A stretch of DNA of 64,000 nucleotides from Bradyrhizobium jicamae (GCF_018130215.1 NZ_JAFCKQ010000005.1:186001-250000); one strand, 5' to 3'; numbered from the stretch's first letter, positions 1 to 9,098 are shown. A program made the numbers and translations. Notes: generated by a model from the letters alone, not told the origin.

Positions 1-2
1 CC

Positions 3-557
3 GAGCCGCGCTTCCAGAAGGGCGAATGCGGCATATTCATCGGCTCGTCGGGCACGCGCGCCGACATCAAGGCCAATTCGAACTTCGAGATCGGCTACGG
101 CATGATGCCGTATGATCCCGACGTCCAGGGCGCGCCGCAGAACTCGATCATCGGCGGCGCCACGCTGTGGGTGCTGCGCGACCGGCCGGCGGCGGAGTAT
201 GCCGGCGTTGCGAAATTCTTCGCCTATCTGTCGCGGCCGGAGGTGCAGGCCGCGTGGCATCAGAACACCGGATATTTGCCGATCACCCGCGCCGCATTCG
301 ATCTCACTCGCGCGCAGGGCTTCTACGATCGCAATCCCGGCGCCTCGATCTCGATCGAGGAGGTCACGCTGAAGCCGCCGACCGACAATTCGAAGGGCAT
401 CCGCCTCGGCTCGTTCGTGCTGGTCCGCGACGCGATCGATGATGAACTCGAGCAGGTCTTCGCCGGCAAGCGCTCCGCGCAGGCCGCGATGGACAATGCG
501 GTGGAGCGCGGCAACCGCCTGCTGCGCCAGTTCGAGCGCGCCAATCCGGACCGGTGA
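3..557 (+). CDS. ugpB: sn-glycerol-3-phosphate ABC transporter substrate-binding protein, C-terminal part
   Basis: This is the C-terminal 184 residues of a periplasmic extracellular solute-binding protein (family 1 fold); the start lies before the window. UgpB captures sn-glycerol-3-phosphate or its diesters for the UgpABCE importer. The frame is open from base 3 and reads EPRFQKGECGIFIGSSGTR, then GYGMMPYDPDVQGAPQNS and GATLWVLRDRPAAEY, all typical of UgpB. The C-terminal part holds the usual YLPITRAAFDL segment. The other ugp genes are not visible downstream, because the next gene is an unrelated phosphotransferase after a palindromic repeat, so this is probably the last gene of its unit or the ugp order differs here. 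The assignment to UgpB rather than another sugar-binding protein rests on recalled family resemblance. Confidence 0.85.
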   Translation, partial: EPRFQKGECGIFIGSSGTRADIKANSNFEIGYGMMPYDPDVQGAPQNSIIGGATLWVLRDRPAAEYAGVAKFFAYLSRPEVQAAWHQNTGYLPITRAAFDLTRAQGFYDRNPGASISIEEVTLKPPTDNSKGIRLGSFVLVRDAIDDELEQVFAGKRSAQAAMDNAVERGNRLLRQFERANPDR

Positions 558-562
558 GTCGC

Positions 563-650
563 GTAGCCCGGATGAAGCGAAGCGAAATCCGGGGCCGATC
601 TTTCAGTCGAATGCAGAATCCCGGATTACGCTTCGCTGCATCCGGGCTAC
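563..650. repeat. Dispersed palindromic repeat, 31-bp arms
   Basis: Two 31-bp arms (563-593 and 620-650) are inverted copies with about two mismatches. They start GTAGCCCGGATG and end CATCCGGGCTAC, with a 26-bp spacer. The element fills the gap between the ugpB-like gene and the phosphotransferase and could form a long hairpin that ends or stabilises the upstream mRNA. Similar elements are common between genes in Bradyrhizobium; the function is inference. Confidence 0.85.
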
Positions 651-663
651 AAAATCCGTTGCA

Positions 664-1614
664 ATGATTTCCCTTCCGCTTCTGACCGACTACGACACCT
701 ACCGTGCCTGGCGCACCGACACGTCACGCTGGTTGCCGGTCGCGCGCGATATCGCCGACAATCACGGCCTGCCATGCGACGCGCCGCATGTGTTTTCGAC
801 CGGAACGAATCTCGTCGTCGGGCTCGGAGATGATCTGATCCTCAAGCTGTTTCCACCGTTCCTGCGCCGGCAATTCGTCTGCGAACGCGCTGCGCTCATG
901 GAGTTGCATGGGCGGCTGAACATTACCATTCCGGAGATCGTCGCGGCCGGCGAGCGTGACGGCTGGCCCTATCTCGTCATCACCCGCCTTCCCGGCGTGG
1001 TGGGATCGGAGGTCTGGCCGTCGCTGCCGGAGGTCGAAAAGCAGCGTGTGCTGTTCGAGATCGGGGCCGTCATTGCCGAGGTGCAGCTGATACCACCGGG
1101 CGCGCTGCTCGCGCTCGAGCCGCGCTGGGACGTTTACATGCAGGGGCAGATCGCTCAGTGCCGCGCGCGCCACGAGCGGCTCGGGCTCCCGCAGAAATTC
1201 CTCACCGGCCTCGACGATCTGCTGCGTGACGCCGCCGAGCTGATCCCGATGCATGCCGCGCCGGTGATCCTGACCGGCGAATACATCCCGGAGAATTTCC
1301 TGCTCGCGCGCCGCGGCGACGGCTGGCATGTCGCCGGACTGTTCGACTTCGGCGACCTGCTGACGGGATGGGGCGAGTATGACCTGCTCGGCCCGAGCGC
1401 GTTCATGGCCGCCGGCCATCCGCGCCTGGTCCGCAGCCTGTTCGACGGCTTTGGCATCGCCCGCAGTGAGGTGACATTTGCCTTCAAGCGGCGGCTGATG
1501 GCGCTGCTGCTGCTGCATCGCGCCAGCGATCCGCTGAGGCATGTCTGCATTCCGGGCTGGCCGGGCCAGGCCAACGACCTTGTGGAGCTGCAGGAGTTGA
1601 TCTGGCCGGACTAG
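664..1614 (+). CDS. Aminoglycoside-phosphotransferase-fold kinase-like protein
   Basis: A 316-residue cytoplasmic protein of the APH/choline kinase fold. The C-terminal half shows the family's active-site arrangement: LTGEYIPENF around residues 204-213 in the catalytic-loop position and LFDFGD around 225-230 in the magnesium-binding position. The catalytic loop normally reads HGDLxxxN; here His is Thr and the catalytic Asp is Glu, while the downstream Asn is kept. Either the enzyme uses Glu as base or it is catalytically altered. The substrate cannot be told from sequence; resistance is not implied. The start at 664 was chosen because it opens conserved-looking sequence (MISLPLLTDYDTYRAW) right after the palindromic repeat; the frame stays open upstream but only through the repeat. 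Confidence 0.7.
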   Translation: MISLPLLTDYDTYRAWRTDTSRWLPVARDIADNHGLPCDAPHVFSTGTNLVVGLGDDLILKLFPPFLRRQFVCERAALMELHGRLNITIPEIVAAGERDGWPYLVITRLPGVVGSEVWPSLPEVEKQRVLFEIGAVIAEVQLIPPGALLALEPRWDVYMQGQIAQCRARHERLGLPQKFLTGLDDLLRDAAELIPMHAAPVILTGEYIPENFLLARRGDGWHVAGLFDFGDLLTGWGEYDLLGPSAFMAAGHPRLVRSLFDGFGIARSEVTFAFKRRLMALLLLHRASDPLRHVCIPGWPGQANDLVELQELIWPD

Positions 1615-1853
1615 CTGTGGGGCCCGAAGGCTCGCGCCAAAAAGCGGGCATCGTATCTCGTCTGCTCGCGAATTGGGCAATCAACAATCTTTGTATGCAA
1701 TGGCCCGGCTCAGCGCTCGGCAAGATCTCGGTACCATCCAATTTTTCTTCAGTTATTCTCGTAACTTACCCCACGGCGGGGGGTCATTAAGGTTTGGCAC
1801 AAACCTTGCGATCCCTGTTCCAGGGCCGTTCCCCAATGGCGTTGGAGCATCAC
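1615..1853. other. Promoter-bearing gap before the peptide-type ABC operon
   Basis: A 239-bp non-coding stretch. It contains a sigma-54 promoter near its end (1794-1809). About 120-150 bp upstream lies an AT-richer patch (1670-1695) that may hold an activator site, but I could not match it to the NtrC consensus with confidence. No gene was recognised here. Confidence 0.6.
1794..1809 (+). promoter_or_regulatory. Sigma-54 (RpoN) -24/-12 promoter
   Basis: The sequence reads TTGGCAC, five bases, TTGC, an exact match to the RpoN consensus TGGCAC-N5-TTGC. The -24 GG lies at 1796-1797 and the -12 GC at 1808-1809, which puts the transcription start near 1820, about 34 bases before the chosen start codon of the binding-protein gene. 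Sigma-54 promoters need an enhancer-binding activator; given the genes that follow, NtrC is the obvious candidate (inference). Confidence 0.85.
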
Positions 1854-3476
1854 ATGAAGCGTCGCGATTTCCTCAAATCGGTGTCGGGAATAGCCGCCGG
1901 CGCACTAGCGCCGACTGCCCCCGCTATCTGGTCGCCGGCCAAGGCCGATGCCCGCTCCGAGACGCTGCTCATCGTCTCCGAGGGGGGCCCGAACAATCTC
2001 GATATCCACGGCGTCGGCACCAATGTGCCGGGCTATGAGGTGTCGTGGAATTGCTACGACCGCTTGATCAGCCATGAGATGAAGAGCGGTCCGGGCGGTG
2101 TGCCCTATTACGACCGCGACAAGTTCAAGCCGGAGCTCGCCGAAGACATCAGCGTCGGTGACATGTCGGTCACCTTCAGGCTGCGGAAGGACGCCAAATT
2201 CCACGACGGCACGCCGGTGACGGCGAAGGACGTCAAATGGTCGCTCGATCGCGCCGTCAGCGTCGGCGGCTTCCCGACCTTCCAGATGAGCGCGGGCTCG
2301 CTGACCAAGCCCGAGCAGTTTGTCGTCGTCGATGACGCCACCGTGCGGGTCGATTTCCTGAAAAAGGACCGGCTGACGGTCCCCGATCTCGCCGTCATCG
2401 TGCCGTGCGTCGTCAATTCGGAGCTTGTGAAGAAGAACGCGAGCGAGAAGGACCCCTGGGGTCTCGAGTTCACAAAACAGCAGACCGCGGGCTCCGGCGC
2501 CTACAAGGTGACGAAATGGACCGCCGGCACCGAGGTGGTCATGGAGCGCAACGACGCCTGGGCCTGCGGTCCGATGCCGAAGATCAGGCGCGTGATCTGG
2601 CGCATGGTGCCGCAGGCCGGTAACCGCCGCGCGCTGCTCGAACGGGGCGATGCCGACATCTCCTACGAACTGCCGTTCAAGGATTTCCAGGAGATGAAGG
2701 CGAACGGCAAGCTCAACGTCGTTTCGCTGCCGTTCTCAAACGGCATCCAGTATATCGGCATGAACGTGACCAAGCCGCCGTTCGACAATCTGAAGGTCCG
2801 GCAGGCGATGGCCTATGCAATGCCGTATCAGAAGATCATGGATGCGGTGCTGTTCGGGCTCGCCAATCCGATGTTCGGCGCGCCGAAGGACAGGCCGACC
2901 GACGTCGCTTGGCCACAGCCGACCAAATATGTCACCGACATGGAGAAGGCGAAAGCTTTGCTTGCGGAGGCCGGCTACGCCAACGGCTTCGAGACCACGA
3001 TCTCGTTCGATCTGAATTTCGCCGGCGTCAACGAGCCACTCTGCGTGCTGGTGCAGGAGTCGCTCGCGCAGCTCGGCATCAAGACCACGATCAACAAGGT
3101 GCCGGGTGCCAACTGGCGCACCGAGTTGAACAAGAAGGAGATGCCGCTGTTCACCAATGTGTTCTCGGGCTGGCTCGATTACCCCGAATACTTCTTCTAC
3201 TGGTGCTATCACGGCAACAATTCCGTCTTCAACACCATGAGCTACAAGTCGCCGGAGATGGACAAGCTCATCGACGGTGCGCGCACAGCGGCTGCGACCG
3301 GCGACACCGCGGCCTACGACGCAGACGTGAAGGGCTTCGTCGATCTTGCCTTCGCCGACATCCCGCGCATTCCGCTCTACCAGCCCTTCGTCAACGTCGC
3401 GATGCAGAAGAACGTGACCGGCTATGAATACTGGTTCCATCGCCGCCTCGACTACCGCGCAATGGCGAAGGGATGA
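1854..3476 (+). CDS. Peptide/nickel-type (family 5) ABC transporter substrate-binding protein
   Basis: A 540-residue periplasmic binding protein of the DppA/OppA family. The N-terminus MKRRDFLKSVSGIAAG is a twin-arginine-type signal, so export is probably by Tat. Family features include LAEDISVGDMSVTFRLRKDAKFHDGTP (split across residues about 95-120) and the VRQAMAYAMP helix near 320. The start at 1854 is preferred because GGAG lies 8 bases upstream and it puts the RR motif at the N-terminus. It is the first gene after the sigma-54 promoter and is followed by two permeases, a fused ATPase and AtzG/AtzE/AtzH homologues. The ligand is therefore probably a ureide, amide or small N-rich compound rather than a general peptide; this is inference from context. 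Confidence 0.85.
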   Translation: MKRRDFLKSVSGIAAGALAPTAPAIWSPAKADARSETLLIVSEGGPNNLDIHGVGTNVPGYEVSWNCYDRLISHEMKSGPGGVPYYDRDKFKPELAEDISVGDMSVTFRLRKDAKFHDGTPVTAKDVKWSLDRAVSVGGFPTFQMSAGSLTKPEQFVVVDDATVRVDFLKKDRLTVPDLAVIVPCVVNSELVKKNASEKDPWGLEFTKQQTAGSGAYKVTKWTAGTEVVMERNDAWACGPMPKIRRVIWRMVPQAGNRRALLERGDADISYELPFKDFQEMKANGKLNVVSLPFSNGIQYIGMNVTKPPFDNLKVRQAMAYAMPYQKIMDAVLFGLANPMFGAPKDRPTDVAWPQPTKYVTDMEKAKALLAEAGYANGFETTISFDLNFAGVNEPLCVLVQESLAQLGIKTTINKVPGANWRTELNKKEMPLFTNVFSGWLDYPEYFFYWCYHGNNSVFNTMSYKSPEMDKLIDGARTAAATGDTAAYDADVKGFVDLAFADIPRIPLYQPFVNVAMQKNVTGYEYWFHRRLDYRAMAKG

Positions 3477-3539
3477 GGCCGTGATGCCGGCTTGCGATAC
3501 ATCAGCGTGTGCAAGTGAGGCGAGCACGCCCCTCAGGCA

Positions 3540-3576
3540 CCCTCCCCCCTTGCGGGGACCCCGCAAGGGGGGAGGG
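3540..3576. repeat. GC-rich palindrome with 1-nt loop
   Basis: Arm CCTCCCCCCTTGCGGGG at 3541-3557 is followed by one base and then its perfect inverse at 3559-3575; one more pair extends it to 3540-3576. It lies between the binding-protein and permease genes, where a hairpin often keeps the binding-protein mRNA more abundant. It also resembles dispersed rhizobial palindromes. Confidence 0.85.
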
Positions 3577-3626
3577 AGCCCGACCCCTGCCGTCGCGGCT
3601 TTGCATGAATGGACCGGGAGCGCGCG

Positions 3627-4640
3627 ATGCTTGCGTTGATCGGCAAGCGGCTGCTGTTTGCGATCCCGTCGCTGATCGGCGTCGTGATCGTGACGTTCCT
3701 GCTGACGCGCGCGCTGCCGGGCGATCCGGCCGCGTATTTCGCAGGCCCCGCCGCGACGAAAGAGGCGGTCGAGCAGATCAGGAAGAAGCTCGGCTTCGAC
3801 AAGCCGCTGATCGAGCAGTTCTTCCACTACACAAACGATCTCGCCCACGGCGATTTCGGGACGTCGCTGACGACGGGCCAGCCGGTCGCGGTCGAATTGC
3901 GGAGCCGCCTGCCGGCCTCTGCCGAACTGACGTTGCTCGGCCTCGTCGTCTCGATCGTGATCGCGATTCCGCTCGGTGTGCTGGCGGCAACGCGGCCGGG
4001 CTCCTGGATCGACCATCTCTGCCGGGTGACGACGACAGCCGGCGTGTCGTTGCCGGTGTTCTTCACCGGCCTCGTGCTGGTCTACGTGTTCTATTTCCGC
4101 CTCGGCTGGTCACCAGCGCCACTCGGCCGTCTCGACGTGTTTTACACGGCGCCGCCGACCGTGACCGGCTTCTATTTGATAGACACGCTGATCGCACGCG
4201 ACTTCGAAGCGTTCCGCTCGGCGCTCAGCCAGCTGATCCTGCCGGCGGTGACGCTCGCGATCTTTTCGCTGGCGCCGATCGCGCGCATGACGCGCGCCTC
4301 GATGCTGGCGGTGCTGGCCTCCGATTTCGTCCGTACCGCGCGCGCCAGCGGCCTGTCGCCCGGCAAGGTGATCGTTACCTACGCGTTCCGCAACGCGATG
4401 CTGCCGGTCATCACCACGCTCAGCATGGTGTTCTCGTTTCTGCTGGGCGCCAACGTGCTGGTCGAGAAGGTGTTCGCCTGGCCCGGCATCGGCTCCTATG
4501 CGGTTGAGGCGCTGATCGCCTCCGATTTCGCGCCGGTGCAGGGTTTCGTGCTGACCATGGCGGTCATGTATGTGCTGCTCAATCTCCTGATCGACATCCT
4601 CTATGGCGTGATCGATCCACGCGTGCGGCTGGAGGGATAA
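3627..4640 (+). CDS. Dipeptide-type ABC transporter permease (DppB family)
   Basis: A 337-residue inner-membrane permease with about six membrane segments. The start at 3627 is chosen for GGGAG six bases upstream; an in-frame ATG at 3609 has no such site. The N-terminus LIGKRLLFAIPSLIGVVIVTF and LTRALPGDPAAYF are classic for DppB/OppB, and the cytoplasmic coupling loop (ARASGLSPGKVIVTYAFRNA) lies around residues 235-255. It pairs with the next permease to form the channel. It lies 150 bp after the binding protein, with a palindrome between, and stops 3 bases before the next gene. Confidence 0.9.
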   Translation: MLALIGKRLLFAIPSLIGVVIVTFLLTRALPGDPAAYFAGPAATKEAVEQIRKKLGFDKPLIEQFFHYTNDLAHGDFGTSLTTGQPVAVELRSRLPASAELTLLGLVVSIVIAIPLGVLAATRPGSWIDHLCRVTTTAGVSLPVFFTGLVLVYVFYFRLGWSPAPLGRLDVFYTAPPTVTGFYLIDTLIARDFEAFRSALSQLILPAVTLAIFSLAPIARMTRASMLAVLASDFVRTARASGLSPGKVIVTYAFRNAMLPVITTLSMVFSFLLGANVLVEKVFAWPGIGSYAVEALIASDFAPVQGFVLTMAVMYVLLNLLIDILYGVIDPRVRLEG

Positions 4641-4643
4641 CCA

Positions 4644-5543
4644 ATGAGCATCGTTGCGCCGGCAGTCGAGCCCGTCGGCCCCGCGCGGACCTCCGGCTTC
4701 GGAGCGATCCTCGATCAGACCCGCTACGTCCTAAGCGAGAACAAGGTCACCGGCTTTGCCTTCGCGCTGTTGCTCGTGATCCTGTTCGCCGCGCTGTTCG
4801 GCCCTTACGTGGTGCCCTACGACCCGCTCGCGTCGGATACGGCCGCCGCACTGAAGCCGCCGTCGGCGGCGCACTGGTTTGGCACCGATCAACTCGGCCG
4901 CGACATCTTCAGCCGCGTCATCGTCGCAACCCGGCTCGACACCTTCATCGCGGTCGCCTCGGTCGTGCTGGTGTTCCTGATGGGCGGGCTGGCCGGCATC
5001 GCCGCTGGCTATTTCGGCGGCTGGACCGACCGCATCGTCGGCCGCATCGCCGATACCATCATGGCGTTCCCGCTGTTCGTGCTGGCGATGGGCATCGTCG
5101 CGGCGCTCGGCAACACGGTACAGAACATCGTCATCGCGACCGCGATCGTGAATTTCCCGCTCTATGCCCGCGTCGCGCGCGCCGAGGCCAATGTCCGCCG
5201 CGATGCCGGCTTCGTGCAGGCGGCGCGGCTGTCGGGCAATGGCGAGTTCCGCATCCTGCTGGTGCACATCCTGCCGAACATCATGCCGATCATGATCGTG
5301 CAGATGTCGCTGACCATGGGCTATGCGATCCTCAACGCTGCAGGCCTCTCGTTCATCGGCCTCGGCGTGCGGCCGCCGACCGCCGAGTGGGGCATCATGG
5401 TCGCCGAAGGCGCGGGCTTCATGGTGTCGGGCGAATGGTGGATCGCGCTGTTCCCTGGTGTCGCGCTGATGATCGCCGTGTTCTGCTTCAATCTGCTCGG
5501 GGATGGCCTGCGCGACATTGTCGACCCGCAGCGGAGGACGTGA
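4644..5543 (+). CDS. Dipeptide-type ABC transporter permease (DppC family)
   Basis: A 299-residue permease partner of the preceding gene. It shows the DppC N-terminal cytoplasmic lead, a first membrane segment near residues 33-55, the periplasmic stretch with HWFGTDQLGRDIFSRVI around residues 73-90, and the coupling loop QAARLSGNGEFRILLVHILPN near 191-211. The C-terminal MIAVFCFNLLGDGLRD is diagnostic of the family. It follows the DppB-type gene by three bases, so the two are surely cotranscribed and probably translationally coupled. Confidence 0.9.
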   Translation: MSIVAPAVEPVGPARTSGFGAILDQTRYVLSENKVTGFAFALLLVILFAALFGPYVVPYDPLASDTAAALKPPSAAHWFGTDQLGRDIFSRVIVATRLDTFIAVASVVLVFLMGGLAGIAAGYFGGWTDRIVGRIADTIMAFPLFVLAMGIVAALGNTVQNIVIATAIVNFPLYARVARAEANVRRDAGFVQAARLSGNGEFRILLVHILPNIMPIMIVQMSLTMGYAILNAAGLSFIGLGVRPPTAEWGIMVAEGAGFMVSGEWWIALFPGVALMIAVFCFNLLGDGLRDIVDPQRRT

Positions 5544-5640
5544 TGACTGTCTCGATGCAGTATCATGTCACCTCTTCGCTGCTTCGCATGGGGTTGTTTT
5601 GCGGATTTTTGGATGACGCATCGTGCGAAGGGAGGCGGGC

Positions 5641-7491
5641 ATGACCGCCCAGCCGCTGCTCGACGTCAAGGACCTCACTGTCGAATTCACCACCCGGCGC
5701 GGCATCGTCAAGGCCGTCCAGCACGTCAACATCTCCGTCGGCAAGGGCGAAACCGTCGGCATCGTCGGTGAGTCCGGCTCCGGCAAGTCCGTGACGTCAT
5801 ATGCCGTGATGCGCATCCTCGACCGCGCCGGCAAGATCGCCGAGGGCGCGGTGATGTTCTCCGGCATCGACGTCAAGGCGGCGACCGAGAGCCAGATGCG
5901 CGACCTGCGCGGCCGCGAAGTCTCGATGATCTTCCAGAACCCACGCGCCGCGCTCAATCCGATCCGCAAGGTCGGCGACCAGATCGAGGACGTGCTGCGC
6001 CAGCATGTGCAGCAGGCGCAAGTCGGTGATCGCGGCGAGAAGGCGATCGAGGCGCTGGAGCAGGTCAAGATTGCCCGCCCACGCGAGCGCTATCATGCTT
6101 ATCCGTTCGAATTGTCAGGCGGCATGTGCCAGCGCGTCGTCATCGCGCTGGCACTCGCCTGCAACCCGCAGCTCCTGATCGCCGACGAGCCGACCACCGG
6201 CCTCGACGTTACGACGCAAAAGGCGGTGATGGACCTGATCCTCGAGCTGACCAGGCAGCGGTCGATGTCGACCATCCTGATCACCCATGATCTCGGCCTT
6301 GCCGCCGCCTATTGCGATCGGGTCGTGGTGATGGAGAAGGGCCGCGTGGTCGAGACCGCGAGGTCAGCCGACATCTTCGCCGCGCCCCGGCACCCCTATA
6401 CGAAGAAGCTGATGCGCGCGACGCCGCGCATCGGCGTGTCGCTGCGGGATTTGCTGCCTGAGGAGGATTCCATTGCTTTTCCCCGCCCGCGGGGAGAGGC
6501 CGACGCGCTCGGCAGCGCTCTTGCGCGACAGAGCGCGGCGGCTGAGGGTGACACTTCAAGCATCGCGCTTGCCGAAGCAGCCCCTCACTCCGACCCTCCA
6601 AGAGCGAGCTTCGCTCGTCTCGATCCCGCGAGGGAGCAGAGGGTCGAGAACACGCAACCTCTTCTGTCAGTCGAAAAGCTCGTCAAGGAATACCCGCGCC
6701 AGGGCGCCGGCTCGGTGCTGGCAAAACTGTTCGGCCGCAAGCCGCCGGTGGAAGAGGAGACCTTCCGCGCGGTCGACGGCATCAGCTTCTCGATCGGGCA
6801 TGGCGAGAGCGTCGGCCTGGTCGGCGAATCCGGCTGCGGCAAATCGACGACGTCAATGATGGTGATGCGGCTGCTCGCCCAGACCTCCGGCCGCATCCTT
6901 TTCGACGGCGAGGACATTGGCGGCATCATGCCGCAATCCTTTGCTCGGCTGCCGCAGCGCAGCCGGATCCAGATGGTGTTCCAGGATCCGACCGACAGCC
7001 TCAATCCACGCTTCACCGCGGCGCGCGCGATCGCCGACCCGATCATGCAGCTCGGCGACGTCAGGGGCCGCGACGCGCTCCGGACCCGTTGCGAGGAGCT
7101 CGCGCGCCTGGTCGGGCTGCCGGCCAATCTGCTGGATCGCTTCCCGCATCAGCTTTCGGGTGGCCAGAAGGCCCGCGTCGGCATCGCGCGAGCGATCGCG
7201 CTGCATCCCAGGCTCGTGATCCTCGACGAACCGACCGCCGCGCTCGACGTGTCGGTGCAGGCGGTCGTGCTCAATCTGCTGCAGGACCTCAAGCAGTCGA
7301 TGGGCATGAGCTATCTGTTCGTGTCGCACGACCTCAACGTGGTGCGCCTGCTCTGCGACCGCGTCATCGTGATGCGCTCCGGCCGCATCGTCGAGCAGGG
7401 CACGTCCGAACAGGTCTTGGGCAATCCGCACGATGCCTATACAAGGGAGCTGTTGACGGCGATCCCGCATCCGCCGTTGCCGGTGCATTGA
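5641..7491 (+). CDS. Fused double ABC ATPase (DppD-DppF type) for peptide/ureide uptake
   Basis: A 616-residue protein with two complete ATPase domains. Domain 1: Walker A GESGSGKS near residue 43, signature LSGGMCQRV near 157, Walker B LLIADEP near 176. Domain 2: Walker A GESGCGKS near 395, signature LSGGQKAR near 505, Walker B LVILDEP near 525. One chain replaces the separate DppD and DppF subunits, a common arrangement in rhizobia. The start at 5641 has GGGAGGCG upstream. The linker (about residues 278-340) is encoded by DNA resembling a dispersed palindromic repeat and is rich in Ala, Arg and Ser, unlike normal ABC linkers. Confidence 0.9.
   Translation: MTAQPLLDVKDLTVEFTTRRGIVKAVQHVNISVGKGETVGIVGESGSGKSVTSYAVMRILDRAGKIAEGAVMFSGIDVKAATESQMRDLRGREVSMIFQNPRAALNPIRKVGDQIEDVLRQHVQQAQVGDRGEKAIEALEQVKIARPRERYHAYPFELSGGMCQRVVIALALACNPQLLIADEPTTGLDVTTQKAVMDLILELTRQRSMSTILITHDLGLAAAYCDRVVVMEKGRVVETARSADIFAAPRHPYTKKLMRATPRIGVSLRDLLPEEDSIAFPRPRGEADALGSALARQSAAAEGDTSSIALAEAAPHSDPPRASFARLDPAREQRVENTQPLLSVEKLVKEYPRQGAGSVLAKLFGRKPPVEEETFRAVDGISFSIGHGESVGLVGESGCGKSTTSMMVMRLLAQTSGRILFDGEDIGGIMPQSFARLPQRSRIQMVFQDPTDSLNPRFTAARAIADPIMQLGDVRGRDALRTRCEELARLVGLPANLLDRFPHQLSGGQKARVGIARAIALHPRLVILDEPTAALDVSVQAVVLNLLQDLKQSMGMSYLFVSHDLNVVRLLCDRVIVMRSGRIVEQGTSEQVLGNPHDAYTRELLTAIPHPPLPVH
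6474..6650. repeat. In-frame palindromic repeat remnant inside the ATPase gene
   Basis: This stretch inside the interdomain linker carries CCCCGCCCGCGGGGAGAGG at its left end and CCCCTCACTCCGACCCTCC to its right. These are the same blocks found in the intergenic repeat at 28404-28536 (GCGGGGAGAGG, CCCTCACCCCGACCCTC). It reads through without stop codons and encodes roughly 60 linker residues. It looks like an intergenic repeat captured when dppD and dppF fused, or inserted later. Confidence 0.6.
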
Positions 7492-7511
7492 GAAACGTAA
7501 ACGGGAGCGAA

Positions 7512-7691
7512 ATGGCCGATCATCTCGACGACTATATCGACGCCGTGGCTCGCGTGATGGCGTTGCCGGTCGAGGACGCCTGGCGTCCTGCCGTGCGTGC
7601 CAATCTCGAAGTGTCGCTGCGCCTGGCGCGGCTGGTCGACGAATTCCCGTTGCCGGACGAGACCGAGCCGGCGGCGATCTATTCGGCCTGA
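7512..7691 (+). CDS. atzG: AtzG-like (DUF4089) small subunit of the amidase
   Basis: A 59-residue protein, MADHLDDYIDAVARVMAL and onward, ending in LPDETEPAAIYSA. It matches the DUF4089/AtzG family, tiny GatC-like partners that wrap around and stabilise AtzE-type amidases. GGGAGCG lies just upstream. It starts 20 bp after the ATPase gene and ends 7 bp before the amidase gene, the order known for atzG-atzE. In Pseudomonas ADP, AtzG and AtzE form the 1-carboxybiuret hydrolase complex (established). Function here is by homology and neighbourhood. Confidence 0.85.
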   Translation: MADHLDDYIDAVARVMALPVEDAWRPAVRANLEVSLRLARLVDEFPLPDETEPAAIYSA

Positions 7692-7698
7692 GACCGCG

Positions 7699-9096
7699 AT
7701 GCCCGACATATCCCCCTTGATGTCCGCTGCCGAGACCGCGGAGGCCGTGACCGGCCGCAGGATCATGGCGCTCGAGGCAACCGAAGCCGCGCTTGGGCGA
7801 ATCGCCGCACGCGACACGATCCTCAACTCCTTTACCGACGTCACGGCGGACCGCGCTCGCGCAAGGGCGAAGGCGATCGATGCCGAGATCGCGGCCGGCA
7901 AGCCGGTTGGGCCGCTCGCCGGCGTGCCCTTCGCAGTGAAGAACCTGTTCGACGTGCAGGGGCTCGCGACCCGCGCAGGCTCGAAGATCAACCGCGACCG
8001 GGCACCGTCGCGGCGTGATGCAACGCTGATCGAGCGGATGGAGGCGGCCGGTGCCGTGCTGGTCGGCGCCCTCAACATGGGCGAATACGCCTACGACTTC
8101 ACCGGGGAGAACGTCCATGACGGCCCGTCGTGCAATCCGCACGATCCGACACGGATGGCCGGCGGTTCCTCCGGCGGCTCGGGCAGCGCCGTCGGCGGCG
8201 CGTTGGTGCCGATCGCGCTCGGTTCCGACACCAACGGTTCGATCCGCGTGCCGTCGTCGTTCTGCGGCATTTTCGGCCTGAAGCCGACCTATGGCCGGCT
8301 GTCGCGTGCGCGATCCTATCCGTTCGTCACGAGTTTCGACCACCTCGGCCCGTTCGCGCGCAGCGCAAGGGATCTGGCGCTCGCCTATGACGTCATGCAA
8401 GGCCCCGATGCCGATGACGCCGCCTGCACCACGCGGCCGGTCGAGCCGACATTGCCGTCTCTGACCGCGGGTATCGCGGGGCTCCGCATCGCGATCGCCA
8501 GCGGCTATTTCCAGCACAACCTCTTCCCCGAAGCCGCCGAAGCCGTCGCGCGTGTGGCGAAGGCGCTTCGAACGACGCAGACGGTCGAGATCCCCGAGGC
8601 CGCGCGCGCCCGCGCCGCAGCGTACATCGTCACCACGACCGAGGGCGCGTCGCTGCATCTCGATCGCCTGCGCAGTCGTCCGAACGACTTCGATCCTGCC
8701 GTACGCGACCGCTTGATTGCGGGTGCGATGGTTCCGGCCGCCTACGTCGACAAGGCGCAGAAATTTCGCCGCTGGTACCGCGCAAGAGTGCTGGAGTTGT
8801 TCAAGTCGGTCGACCTCATCCTGGCGCCGGCCACACCCTGCACTGCGCCAAGGCTCGGGCAGGCCAGCTTCATGCTCGATGGCGTCGAGCTTCCGGTGCG
8901 TCCCAATATCGGTATCCACACCCAGCCGATCTCCTTCATCGGTCTTCCCGTCGTCGCAGTTCCGGTGCCGCTCGAGCCGATGCCGATCGGCGTGCAACTG
9001 ATCGCCGCGCCCTGGCGCGAGGACATCGCACTGCGCGCGGCCTATTTGCTCGAGAAGATGGGCGTCGTCGCCGCGCCGGCGCCGAAAGGATTATAG
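7699..9096 (+). CDS. atzE: AtzE-family amidase (1-carboxybiuret hydrolase-like)
   Basis: A 465-residue amidase-signature enzyme with a Ser-cisSer-Lys triad. The Lys lies in FAVKNLFDV near residue 77 and the Ser pair in [13 protein letters not shown] near 154-166, followed by [20 protein letters not shown]. AtzE hydrolyses 1-carboxybiuret in cyanuric acid breakdown (established for Pseudomonas ADP). The start at 7699 follows the atzG stop by 7 bp and gives the family N-terminus; the frame stays open upstream only across atzG. Neighbours AtzG, AtzH and AtzF support the ureide/biuret route rather than Glu-tRNA amidation. A general amide substrate remains possible. Confidence 0.85.
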   Translation: MPDISPLMSAAETAEAVTGRRIMALEATEAALGRIAARDTILNSFTDVTADRARARAKAIDAEIAAGKPVGPLAGVPFAVKNLFDVQGLATRAGSKINRDRAPSRRDATLIERMEAAGAVLVGALNMGEYAYDFTGENVHDGPSCNPHDPTRMAGGSSGGSGSAVGGALVPIALGSDTNGSIRVPSSFCGIFGLKPTYGRLSRARSYPFVTSFDHLGPFARSARDLALAYDVMQGPDADDAACTTRPVEPTLPSLTAGIAGLRIAIASGYFQHNLFPEAAEAVARVAKALRTTQTVEIPEAARARAAAYIVTTTEGASLHLDRLRSRPNDFDPAVRDRLIAGAMVPAAYVDKAQKFRRWYRARVLELFKSVDLILAPATPCTAPRLGQASFMLDGVELPVRPNIGIHTQPISFIGLPVVAVPVPLEPMPIGVQLIAAPWREDIALRAAYLLEKMGVVAAPAPKGL

Positions 9097-9098
9097 AG

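Noticed and set aside
1670..1700. Possible NtrC enhancer upstream of the first sigma-54 promoter
   Set aside because: There are GCAA/TTGC fragments but no convincing TGCAC-type dyad; recorded only as an AT-rich patch.
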